Assembly: GCA_030620455.1 (NCBI GenBank)
Contig: JAUXEQ010000057.1
Coordinates: 1-8,170, forward strand
Length of the DNA: 8,170 nt
From: a bacterium
Lineage (GTDB): Bacteria > UBP14 > UBA6098 > B30-G16
Reading direction: 5' to 3'
The position numbers and the translations under genes were made by a program. Shown here one piece after another: positions 1-6,201 of the stretch; the stretch's first letter is position 1, and the number at the start of each line of letters is the position of its first letter. A model generated the notes under the pieces. The model searched no databases. It was not told where the DNA came from and saw nothing but the letters and a program-made list of their open reading frames with translations.

Positions 1-665
1 CATACTGGACAAACCCAGTCGTCCGGAAGGTCCTTAAATGACGTTCCCGGAGGAATACCTGATTCCTCATCACCCACCATTGGATCATAGATATATCCAC
101 ATATATTACATTCATACTTTTTCAAATTTACTTCCTTTCTTGGTTGCTCTTTCAATGTTTGCTCAGCAATATAAGTGGGTGCATTCTTCGGCGATTTACC
201 TCCTTTAACCAAATGATAGTATGAATAAGTCATAACATCATCTTCGTTAAAAATTTCCGCATCGATAACCTCGCCAATGAAAATTGTATGTGTATGGATG
301 TCTATTTTGTCAATAACTTTTGCTTCAATATATGCCATTGCATGATCCAAAACAATGGGTACACCAGTTTGCCCAATTTTATAATCGATTCCTTCAAATT
401 TATCAATATTTCTCCCACTCTTGAATCCGAACTTACCTATAAGTTTCATATCGCAATCGATATCCATAACAGACACAGTAAAAACTCCACTTTGCAAAAT
501 ATATTCATGTGTAAGGTTATCTCTATTAATAGCTATAGCAATAGTACGTGGCTCTGCTGTAACTTGGATTAGAGCATTAGCAATCTGTCCGTTATATCTA
601 TCATCCTTTTTTGAACAGATAATATACATGCCATACGTAATCTTGTGAAGTGTTCTTGGATTCAT
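1..665 (-). CDS. hrb: High-molecular-weight rubredoxin: flavin reductase domain fused to rubredoxin (C-terminus cut by window edge)
   Basis: The reading frame is open from the ATG at 665 to the window edge, giving 221 complete codons. Residues 1 to about 160 form an FMN-binding flavin reductase/flavoredoxin-like domain; a family-typical stretch is [15 protein letters not shown] (25-39), followed by NLTHE (50-54) and [12 protein letters not shown] (154-165). A linker leads into a rubredoxin domain with C186-N-I-C189-G and then DDWVCPV at the edge. C219 is the third iron ligand and the fourth should be the next, cut codon. In characterised relatives (Moorella Hrb) NADH reduces FMN, FMN reduces the rubredoxin iron, and electrons pass to a flavodiiron NO/O2 reductase; that role is inferred here. 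It is cytoplasmic, with no signal peptide. It lies 3 bp after the permease stop and its Shine-Dalgarno (674-680) lies inside the permease coding end, so it is probably the second gene of an operon. Any flavodiiron partner would lie beyond the left edge. Confidence 0.93.
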   Translation of the reverse strand, partial: MNPRTLHKITYGMYIICSKKDDRYNGQIANALIQVTAEPRTIAIAINRDNLTHEYILQSGVFTVSVMDIDCDMKLIGKFGFKSGRNIDKFEGIDYKIGQTGVPIVLDHAMAYIEAKVIDKIDIHTHTIFIGEVIDAEIFNEDDVMTYSYYHLVKGGKSPKNAPTYIAEQTLKEQPRKEVNLKKYECNICGYIYDPMVGDEESGIPPGTSFKDLPDDWVCPV

Positions 666-668
666 TTA

Positions 669-1913
669 TTAGTCCTCCTTTATGTTATAACCTGCGTTTT
701 TGATAGCCATCATAATTTGCTCAGTTGAAACATCACCTTCAACCTCTACTAATTTCTTAGGAATATTTATATTAACAGATAGCACACCATCAATATTTTT
801 AAGCGAGTTTTCAATTTTAGTTGCACAATGTTTGCAACTCATATCTGGAACTCTGAATATTTTGCCCATACCTTTAATTCTCCTTAGTTTAAATATCGAT
901 ATAAATGCTCTAATTAGTAACGCAATTAAAATAATTCCTGCAAGTGTCTTTATCCACATAGGAAGATGAAATCCTTCATGCATACTGACCAATATCTCTG
1001 AAGTTGATATATGCAATACATAGTCGAATAGAATTCCGAATATAAGTGCAATTATTATAATCGAAATTAGATAAACTATCAACGATTTTACACCCAACTT
1101 TCCACCAACAAAAGACAGTGTGGAAGTGTTTGTAGCTGGGCCAACAATAAGAAAGACTAAAGCCGCACCTGGTGCCATGCCCTTAAGCACTAACGATGCT
1201 GCAATAGGAATTGAGCCAGTGGCACAGACATACATTGGTGTGCCTATTAGCAGCATTACTATGTATGCTATGTATGGAATGCCAAGATAACTTCCAATAA
1301 ACGCTTCAGGAATGAGAAATGCTATTAGACCGCCCAAAATAAGACCAATAAAAAGCCATTTACCGGTATCCTCAACGAGATCGAAAAAAGCATAAGTAAA
1401 AACTCTCTTAATTTTCTCCAAAATAGTGTGTGTATGCGGTTGACTTATATCACAAATATTGCACGAAAATTTTTCATCTTCAAGTTTCAGTCTTGATTTT
1501 GTGCCGGTAATATTTGAAAAAACACCGACAAAAATTCCAGAAGTGAACGCTGCAATAGGTCTAACTATTGCAAAAATAGGTCCTAAAAGCGAGTAAGTTG
1601 CAAAAAATGAGTCCACACCTGAGGTTGGTGTTGAAACGAGAAAAGATAAAGTAGAACCGTCTGAGGCGTTTTGTTTTTTAAGATGTGCTGCAAGAGGTAT
1701 AACACCGCATGAACACACCGGTAATGGAACTCCTAATAATGCAGCTTTAAAAACTGACCCGAAATTAGGCTTGGAAAGATATTTATAAATTTTCCTTTGT
1801 GGAATTAAAATATGCAACAATCCAGCCATTACAAATCCAAATAGAAGGTATGGTGCCATTTCAATAGTCAGTTTCCATACTTCTATTACGAATCCCTCTA
1901 AAAAAAGCACCAC
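669..1913 (-). CDS. SO_0444-type heavy-metal efflux permease (ArsP_1/UPF0718 superfamily) with fused C-terminal HMA domain
   Basis: This is an integral membrane permease of about 414 residues. It has two permease halves, each with a conserved signature: PLPVCSCGVIPLA at about 63-75 (Cys67, Cys69) and GTPMYVCATGSIPIAA at about 224-239 (Cys230), the latter followed by a GPATNTSTLS motif. Between them lies a charged loop with C151-N-I-C154 and H160-T-H162, a likely cytoplasmic metal-binding patch. The last 65 residues are a heavy-metal-associated domain with the MSCKHC motif (Cys360, Cys363) and the normal HMA pattern through GYNI. The layout matches the family called SO_0444 Cu/Zn efflux transporters; the actual metal is not shown. 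Start choice: a longer GTG at 1922 overlaps the only GAGG (1922-1925), whereas the GTG at 1913 has that GAGG 8 nt upstream, so I prefer 1913; the GTG at 1910 is also possible. It is the first gene of an operon with hrb and sits behind a palindromic operator. Confidence 0.9.
   Translation of the reverse strand: MVLFLEGFVIEVWKLTIEMAPYLLFGFVMAGLLHILIPQRKIYKYLSKPNFGSVFKAALLGVPLPVCSCGVIPLAAHLKKQNASDGSTLSFLVSTPTSGVDSFFATYSLLGPIFAIVRPIAAFTSGIFVGVFSNITGTKSRLKLEDEKFSCNICDISQPHTHTILEKIKRVFTYAFFDLVEDTGKWLFIGLILGGLIAFLIPEAFIGSYLGIPYIAYIVMLLIGTPMYVCATGSIPIAASLVLKGMAPGAALVFLIVGPATNTSTLSFVGGKLGVKSLIVYLISIIIIALIFGILFDYVLHISTSEILVSMHEGFHLPMWIKTLAGIILIALLIRAFISIFKLRRIKGMGKIFRVPDMSCKHCATKIENSLKNIDGVLSVNINIPKKLVEVEGDVSTEQIMMAIKNAGYNIKED
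672..680 (-). promoter_or_regulatory. Ribosome binding site of hrb embedded in the last codons of the permease
   Basis: On the minus strand the sequence reads AAGGAGGAC, an almost complete anti-16S match, with 8 nt between AAGGAGG and the ATG at 665. The same nine bases are the Lys-Glu-Asp codons that end the permease, immediately before its TAA at 669-671. Ribosomes finishing the permease therefore stop on top of the hrb initiation region, the usual arrangement for translational coupling. This decides the hrb start. Confidence 0.85.
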
Positions 1914-1921
1914 AATAAACA

Positions 1922-1925
1922 CCTC
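1922..1925 (-). promoter_or_regulatory. Ribosome binding site deciding the permease start
   Basis: The minus strand reads ATAATGAGGTGTTTATTGTG across the start. GAGG at 1925-1922 is 8 nt from the GTG at 1913 but shares its final G with the GTG at 1922, so the upstream GTG has no usable Shine-Dalgarno. The ATG at 1927-1925 is in another frame. Confidence 0.5.
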
Positions 1926-1970
1926 ATTATTAATATTGTCAAATTTGTTGTAACAATCTTTTAGAATCTT

Positions 1971-1998
1971 AATTTAGAATTATTCTAATATTAGTCAA
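1971..1998 (-). promoter_or_regulatory. Predicted sigma70-type promoter of the permease-hrb operon
   Basis: On the minus strand, TTGACT (1998-1993, 5/6 to consensus) is followed 16 nt later by TAAATT (1976-1971, 4/6). The expected transcription start near 1964 gives a leader of about 50 nt to the GTG at 1913. The palindromic operator lies in the spacer and reaches into the -10 element, the usual position for repression. This is motif reading only. Confidence 0.45.
1974..1988. promoter_or_regulatory. Perfect 7-1-7 palindrome, candidate Fur-family (PerR-like) operator
   Basis: TTAGAATTATTCTAA is a perfect inverted repeat with 7-bp arms around one central base. Fur-family boxes have this geometry: the Bacillus PerR consensus is TTATAATNATTATAA, from which this differs at one symmetric position per arm, and Fur (TGATAAT...) and Zur (TCGTAAT...) differ more. 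A further direct copy of the half-site TTAGAAT lies at 1961-1967 and another inverted half-site ATTCTAA at 2020-2026. An overlapping 10-bp palindrome CTAATATTAG lies at 1985-1994. Placement inside the predicted promoter supports a regulatory role; the identity of the regulator is inference. Confidence 0.5.
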
Positions 1999-2259
1999 GG
2001 ATAAAAATTTAAAAATTTAATTCTAATAATTTCAAAGTTAGTTAGGAATAACTCTCTACTTTTGCACATCCAAACTTGAAATACTACGACATGCAATTAA
2101 TGCACAGAAACAGTTAGCTATGAAGAGATAATTGATCTTTTTGAAAAGTATAGTAGGATAGTTTAATTTAAGGATATTAGAATAGATGGTTTTTTGAGAC
2201 TATCAAAAGTTATCAAATCCAAAATTTATGAAAATATGCGGTATATACTCTCGATAACC
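1999..2259. other. Intergenic region with possible remnants of a decayed gene
   Basis: This is the main part of the 410-bp gap between the permease start and the peptidase start. Apart from the operator half-site at 2020-2026 I find no RNA gene, insertion sequence or complete gene. Two adjoining plus-strand frames look faintly coding. One, 2042-2131, includes KLEILRHAINAQKQLAMKR. The other begins around 2119 with YEEIIDLFEKYSRIV, meets one in-frame TAA at 2164, and continues as FKDIRIDGFLRLSKVIKSK to a TAA at 2266. A frame change plus one stop would join them into one relic. I do not recognise the product with confidence, and AT-rich chance sequence is a real alternative. Confidence 0.25.
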
Positions 2260-2287
2260 TTGACATAAATGTTAATACGATTAACTT
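2260..2287 (+). promoter_or_regulatory. Candidate promoter of the M42 peptidase with a small palindrome
   Basis: A perfect -35 hexamer TTGACA lies at 2260-2265. The best -10 at 16-nt spacing is only TAACTT (2282-2287, 3/6), so the promoter may need an activator or the -35 match may be chance. A 6-3-6 inverted repeat, GTTAAT-ACG-ATTAAC (2271-2285), fills the spacer and reaches into the -10. It could be an operator. The distance from here to the ATG is about 40 nt, which is reasonable for a leader. Confidence 0.35.
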
Positions 2288-2323
2288 TTAATATCATCAC
2301 TGAATTTTATTAAGGGAGGAAAA

Positions 2324-3448
2324 ATGCGTGACCCAAAGGATAATAACCACGACGATTGCAACGAAAGCGAAGATAGAATTTTCTGTCTTCTGAGAAATTT
2401 AACAAATGCATTTGGACCATCATCATTTGAGGTTGATGTGCGAAAAGTTTTTACAGAAGAAGTTAAGGATTTCTCGGACAAAATCTGGACATGCGGTTTG
2501 GGAAGTATTATTGCTCAAAAAAGGGGAACATCCGATTCGCCAAGAATTATGATAGCTGGACATATGGACGAAGTCGGTTTTATGGTTAAAGGCATTACTA
2601 AAAAAGGTTTCCTAAGGGTCAATCCTATTGGTGGATGGTGGGGTCATGTTCTTCCGGGAAAAAGAGTGCTCATAAGAACTCGAGAAGGTAAGGAAATTGT
2701 TGGAATTGTGGGAGCTAAGGCACCCCACATGTTAAAACCAGATGAGCGTAAAAAAGTCATCGAGTTGGAAGATTTATTTGTAGACGTAGGTTCCTATGGC
2801 GAATACAATGCCGCAGAAGAAATGGGAATCAGACCTGGAGATCCTATCGTACCCTTAACTGACTTTCATATCCTTGGGGATGGTAAAATGTTATCTGCCA
2901 AAGCCTGGGACAATAGAATTGGCGTAGCAACAGCAATCGAGGTGCTAAAGGAACTCAAAGACATCGATCATCCCAATACTGTTTTCAGTGTTGGAACTGT
3001 ACAGGAAGAAGTGGGTCTTCGTGGAGCCACAACCAGCGCTTTTGAAGTTAACCCCGATATAGGATTTGCTGTTGATGTAACAATAGCTGCTGATACTCCA
3101 GGTTGGGAATCAGAGTTGGACGAGGATGTGGGCGCTGGACCTTCTATTTCTATTATGGATGGTAGCTTGTTACCTAATCATAAGCTTAGAGACTTTGCAA
3201 TAGAAACAGCTGAGGAAAATGATATCCCGTATCAAATCGGTTCGCTGACACGTGGTGGCACCGACGGTGGAGCTATAGCTCGTGCTAGGTCTGGTGTTCC
3301 AACATTAACTCTATCTATTGCAACTCGATACATTCACAGTCACAATGGCATTCTTCATCTGGATGATTTCAAAAATCTTACTAAACTTCTCACAGAAATA
3401 ATTAAGAAATTGGATAAAAAAACTGTAGACAAAATTAGAAATGATTAG
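2324..3448 (+). CDS. M42 family metallo-aminopeptidase (glutamyl/deblocking aminopeptidase, TET type)
   Basis: This 374-residue protein is somewhat longer than the usual M42 length of about 350 because of a hydrophilic acidic N-terminal extension of about 16 residues before the first family-like helix (CLLRNLTNAFGPSSFEVDVR). All expected ligands of the binuclear metal centre are present: H80 and D82 in GHMDEVG, bridging D196 in AWDNRIG, the catalytic base E228 and metal ligand E229 in QEEVGLRGA, D251 in AVDVTIA, and H338 in RYIHSHNG. Family members form cytosolic dodecameric tetrahedral shells that trim amino acids from peptides; substrate preference here cannot be read from sequence. There is no signal peptide, so it should be cytoplasmic. 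The ATG follows GGGAGG (2314-2319) at normal spacing, which fixes the start and argues that the extension is translated. The cellulase annotation sometimes given to M42 proteins is historical and should not be used. Confidence 0.95.
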   Translation: MRDPKDNNHDDCNESEDRIFCLLRNLTNAFGPSSFEVDVRKVFTEEVKDFSDKIWTCGLGSIIAQKRGTSDSPRIMIAGHMDEVGFMVKGITKKGFLRVNPIGGWWGHVLPGKRVLIRTREGKEIVGIVGAKAPHMLKPDERKKVIELEDLFVDVGSYGEYNAAEEMGIRPGDPIVPLTDFHILGDGKMLSAKAWDNRIGVATAIEVLKELKDIDHPNTVFSVGTVQEEVGLRGATTSAFEVNPDIGFAVDVTIAADTPGWESELDEDVGAGPSISIMDGSLLPNHKLRDFAIETAEENDIPYQIGSLTRGGTDGGAIARARSGVPTLTLSIATRYIHSHNGILHLDDFKNLTKLLTEIIKKLDKKTVDKIRND

Positions 3449-3472
3449 AAATAAATAATTGATAATTTCTGT

Positions 3473-3500
3473 TTGCGTGACTTATCTATTATAGTATATT
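3473..3500 (+). promoter_or_regulatory. Candidate promoter upstream of the large exported protein
   Basis: TATATT (3495-3500, 5/6 to the -10 consensus) lies 16 nt after TTGCGT (3473-3478), a weak -35 in which only TTG matches. An overlapping alternative -10, TATAGT, lies at 3490-3495. The leader to the ATG at 3555 would be about 45-50 nt. No convincing terminator follows the peptidase, so read-through from it is also possible. Confidence 0.3.
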
Positions 3501-3542
3501 TATTAAATGCGGTAATTATCTGAAATCAAATCCATTTAAATT

Positions 3543-3548
3543 AGGAGG
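3543..3548 (+). promoter_or_regulatory. Strong ribosome binding site of the large exported protein
   Basis: AGGAGG lies 6 nt before the ATG at 3555. It supports that start, which also places a complete signal peptide at the N-terminus. Confidence 0.8.
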
Positions 3549-3554
3549 TTTGGT

Positions 3555-6053
3555 ATGAAATGGATGTTTACTTTTCTGCTAATCTTAATCTGTGGTGCAG
3601 CATGGGGTCAGGTCGATACCTTATTTTCAGAGGATTTTGAAGGAACTGGCTTCTTGAGATGGGAACCATTAAATATTGATCCGGGTCAAGTTTACTGGCA
3701 TAGAAAAACCGGAACTGTAACCTATCTTGGAACCTCTGTGTCCGAATATGATGGAGCTTATTGGTGGTGTGGGGTGGATTCTCTTAATGGTTACGTTGAC
3801 AGTACCCTTCAATATTTAATTACACCTGATATTGTTTTGCCTTCAAGACCAACAGGTCCAATTATTTTCGAATTTATGACTAATGTAAAGATCGAGACAC
3901 CTGTACCAGAACCTACCTTAGGAACCGATGCTTGGGATTCTTATAACGTAAGGATTTCTACCGATGGAGGACTAACTTTTAGTGTTATTGAACCTGCAGG
4001 TGGCTATCCATTTCGATCCTGTTATGGCTTCAATTTCAATGAAGAGCCTTTAGATAGCATTCCGGGTTGGGCTAATTCTACAACTGGCTGGGAAAAAAGA
4101 GAGATCGATCTTTTCGCTTATGCTGGTGATACAGTTATGATTGCTATTGTTTTTGGTTCAGACCCAATGGCTTCTGCTCCAGATACTACTGATGCATTTA
4201 ATGGTCTTTTTGTCGATAACATTATTATTCATGATGATGTAGATACAGTTTTTGAGGATTATGCAAACGATACTCTAACAATGGTGAGAAGAGACGGGAA
4301 AGAACATACAATTTCTAATACATTCCGATTAACAACACTATCATCATACTCACCTACACATGCAATCCATGCCCCTCAGGACTCAAATTGCTATTTCTCA
4401 ATTATTACACCAGAAATAGCAATACCTGATACTTTCATCGGTCGAGTTAATTTTGCGGTTAAATGCGATATGCCGGATTTCGATGGTGACACAAATAATA
4501 CACTTGAAGATTATTTTATGATACTTGTGTGGCGTAAAAGTACTGGAAGATGGAGCCGACTAATGTACGACTACAAAAGAGATGGCAACAGACTCGGTAC
4601 CGGTGATTGGACTGTATTGGATGATCCCGATTCGCTATTCGATATTGCAGGTAGAGTTGATAATCATTTACAGCTCTACGATTCAGCTGGTGTTTGGATT
4701 ATGAATGATACAATTAGGTTGTTGTTTTGGGCAATCTATGATGATGATAACAATGGTGGCATGGGTGAAGGCTTATTCTTTGATGATGTAACTGTTACTG
4801 GTACTAGTGGAAAACTTAAAGATATTCAAGTAGATACAATGTTTACCAGCCCAATAAATAAGGGTCAGCAAATTCGTTTCACAGTTCGAATGAAAGGGCT
4901 TGGCGCAGAGCCCGCACCAGCTCAGGGAGTTGCCAGGATATACCGTTTAGGTGGAACTATCCCGATATCCGGTGCAAATATCACTGTTCCCGGGAATATT
5001 GGCTATCATGAATATAAACTTGGAAGCTTCTTATGGCGACCAACCTCAAATGGAGATTATTTCGTAAAAGCCTGGACAACGTATTTTGCTGATGAAGATA
5101 GATCTAACGACACATCGTATTATTATTTTACAATACGAGATCATTGGTATATCGAGTCAGGTTTTGACGATGGCAGTTCCGATACCGTTCGATGGACTAG
5201 AATTGATACCTTAACTCATGATACTGCTTATTTCTACACCGAAGGATACGCTCCTGGTTTAAACACAACAACTTCTTTTGGGATCGGTCAGATATTTGCC
5301 ACGCCTTGTATTACACCACCTTGTAATGGTTCTTACGTTCAGGATATCAAATTAAAAGTTTATGGAGAAGGACAATTTTTGCTCGGTTTTTATGAAGCTT
5401 GGAATGGAACTTTTCCACCCGACGATCCGGAATTCTCATGGACTGTTACAATTCCATCTCCTATAGATCCTCAAGGTGAATGGGTGGAAATGGTGCTTCC
5501 CGACTCAGAATGGATTCCGTGGGATACGTTTGGCATAGCAGCAAGCAAAATAGACACTCTAATTACCTGGGGAGTATGCGCGGATACCAATTCATTTAAT
5601 GGAAAGGTGTATGTCGGATTTGAAGTAGCTGGTGGTTTTCCCTCTTGGACAAGACTTGATTCTGTTATGCTTGTTTATGCTGCCCATCCTTGGCGTTCAT
5701 TTCCAGGTACTGGTAACTTGCTGATAAGAGTGAATATTTTCGATAACAACAACATTACTGAAATACCATTACCAGAAAAAATAGCACTCGAGCAAAATTA
5801 CCCGAATCCGTTTAATCCGATTACGGCGATAAATTTCACGTTGCCTGAAGTTACAGACATTCAATTACTTGTTTATGACATTTCTGGAAGGATAGTTAAT
5901 CATTTGCTTAATCAAAGTATGAATCAAGGACGTCACATTGTTATATGGAACGGAAAAGACGATACAGGTAGCGAAGTGCCATCCGGTTTATATTTCTATA
6001 AACTCATAACACCAGAACAGGTAATGATTAAGAAGATGACTATGGTTCGATAA
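3555..6053 (+). CDS. Large exported multi-domain protein with C-terminal NYPNPFNP-type sorting (T9SS type A/FlgD-like) domain
   Basis: The protein has 832 residues. Residues 1-19 are a Sec signal peptide (MKWMFTFLLILICGAAWG, cleavage likely just before or after Q19). Four beta-rich modules follow. Residues 20-228 look like a jelly-roll adhesin-type (choice-of-anchor J/MAM-like) domain, with DFEG near the start and GLFVDNIIIHDD at the end. Residues 230-415 look like a second, ending in the similar GLFFDDVTVTG. Residues 423-527 resemble a CARDB/Ig-like spacer. Residues 533-710 are a third jelly-roll-like unit with C585-ITPP-C590. Residues 743-832 are the sorting domain: LEQNYPNPFNP, then VYDISGRIV and a closing GLYFYKL...MTMVR. 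In Bacteroidota such domains direct export by the type IX system; in several uncultured phyla the same domain is abundant but its route is unproved. No protease or glycosidase catalytic motif is recognisable, so adhesion or surface-layer binding is the safest guess. A strong terminator follows. Confidence 0.85.
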   Translation: MKWMFTFLLILICGAAWGQVDTLFSEDFEGTGFLRWEPLNIDPGQVYWHRKTGTVTYLGTSVSEYDGAYWWCGVDSLNGYVDSTLQYLITPDIVLPSRPTGPIIFEFMTNVKIETPVPEPTLGTDAWDSYNVRISTDGGLTFSVIEPAGGYPFRSCYGFNFNEEPLDSIPGWANSTTGWEKREIDLFAYAGDTVMIAIVFGSDPMASAPDTTDAFNGLFVDNIIIHDDVDTVFEDYANDTLTMVRRDGKEHTISNTFRLTTLSSYSPTHAIHAPQDSNCYFSIITPEIAIPDTFIGRVNFAVKCDMPDFDGDTNNTLEDYFMILVWRKSTGRWSRLMYDYKRDGNRLGTGDWTVLDDPDSLFDIAGRVDNHLQLYDSAGVWIMNDTIRLLFWAIYDDDNNGGMGEGLFFDDVTVTGTSGKLKDIQVDTMFTSPINKGQQIRFTVRMKGLGAEPAPAQGVARIYRLGGTIPISGANITVPGNIGYHEYKLGSFLWRPTSNGDYFVKAWTTYFADEDRSNDTSYYYFTIRDHWYIESGFDDGSSDTVRWTRIDTLTHDTAYFYTEGYAPGLNTTTSFGIGQIFATPCITPPCNGSYVQDIKLKVYGEGQFLLGFYEAWNGTFPPDDPEFSWTVTIPSPIDPQGEWVEMVLPDSEWIPWDTFGIAASKIDTLITWGVCADTNSFNGKVYVGFEVAGGFPSWTRLDSVMLVYAAHPWRSFPGTGNLLIRVNIFDNNNITEIPLPEKIALEQNYPNPFNPITAINFTLPEVTDIQLLVYDISGRIVNHLLNQSMNQGRHIVIWNGKDDTGSEVPSGLYFYKLITPEQVMIKKMTMVR

Positions 6054-6062
6054 GCGAAGAAA

Positions 6063-6119
6063 AATCGGGGAAACACTTAAGAAATTATTCCTAATATAGA
6101 AAAGATTTATTCTCCGATT
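6063..6119 (+). other. Long-range inverted repeat in the 3' untranslated region
   Basis: AATCGGGGA (6063-6071) can pair with TCTCCGATT (6111-6119), 9 bp including one G-U pair, closing an AT-rich loop of 39 nt. It sits between the stop codon and the terminator hairpin. It may protect the transcript end or simply be chance; there is no direct evidence of function. Confidence 0.3.
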
Positions 6120-6126
6120 GAATGTT

Positions 6127-6155
6127 AGGGCGGAATTTTAGTTCCGCCCTTTTTT
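6127..6155 (+). terminator. Intrinsic terminator after the large exported protein
   Basis: AGGGCGGAA (6127-6135) pairs perfectly with TTCCGCCCT (6142-6150), a 9-bp GC-rich stem with a 6-nt loop TTTTAG, followed by a run of T (6150-6155) and more AT. It is oriented for plus-strand transcription. On the minus strand the hairpin would still form but is not followed by a U-run, so it is a poor terminator for the convergent TPR gene. Confidence 0.93.
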
Positions 6156-6201
6156 ATTTAGCGAATATATCATTCTATTTACACTAAGACTTTTACTGAG
6201 T

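Noticed and set aside
288..648. Plus-strand open frames of 94 and 75 codons
   Set aside because: They lie opposite the clearly recognisable hrb gene, have no ribosome binding site and read as low-information Cys/Ile/Ser/Asn-rich translations, typical of antisense shadows.
700..969. Plus-strand frame of 89 codons
   Set aside because: Antisense to the HMA domain and last membrane segments of the permease; no independent support.
1945..1956. Small inverted repeat TTGTT-GT-AACAA in the permease leader
   Set aside because: Only 5-bp arms, too short to distinguish from chance, and outside the promoter core.
2281..2481. Minus-strand frame of 66 codons at the peptidase start
   Set aside because: Antisense to the peptidase N-terminus and leader; no ribosome site or recognisable motif.
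3434..3452. Near-tandem direct repeat ATTAGAAAT (3434-3442 and 3444-3452) over the peptidase stop codon
   Set aside because: Short and low-complexity in AT-rich DNA; the first copy is coding. No sign of a wider repeat array.
3447..3470. Possible terminator AGAAAT...ATTTCT after the peptidase
   Set aside because: Six weak, mostly A-T pairs with a 12-nt loop and no T-run afterwards; not a credible intrinsic terminator.
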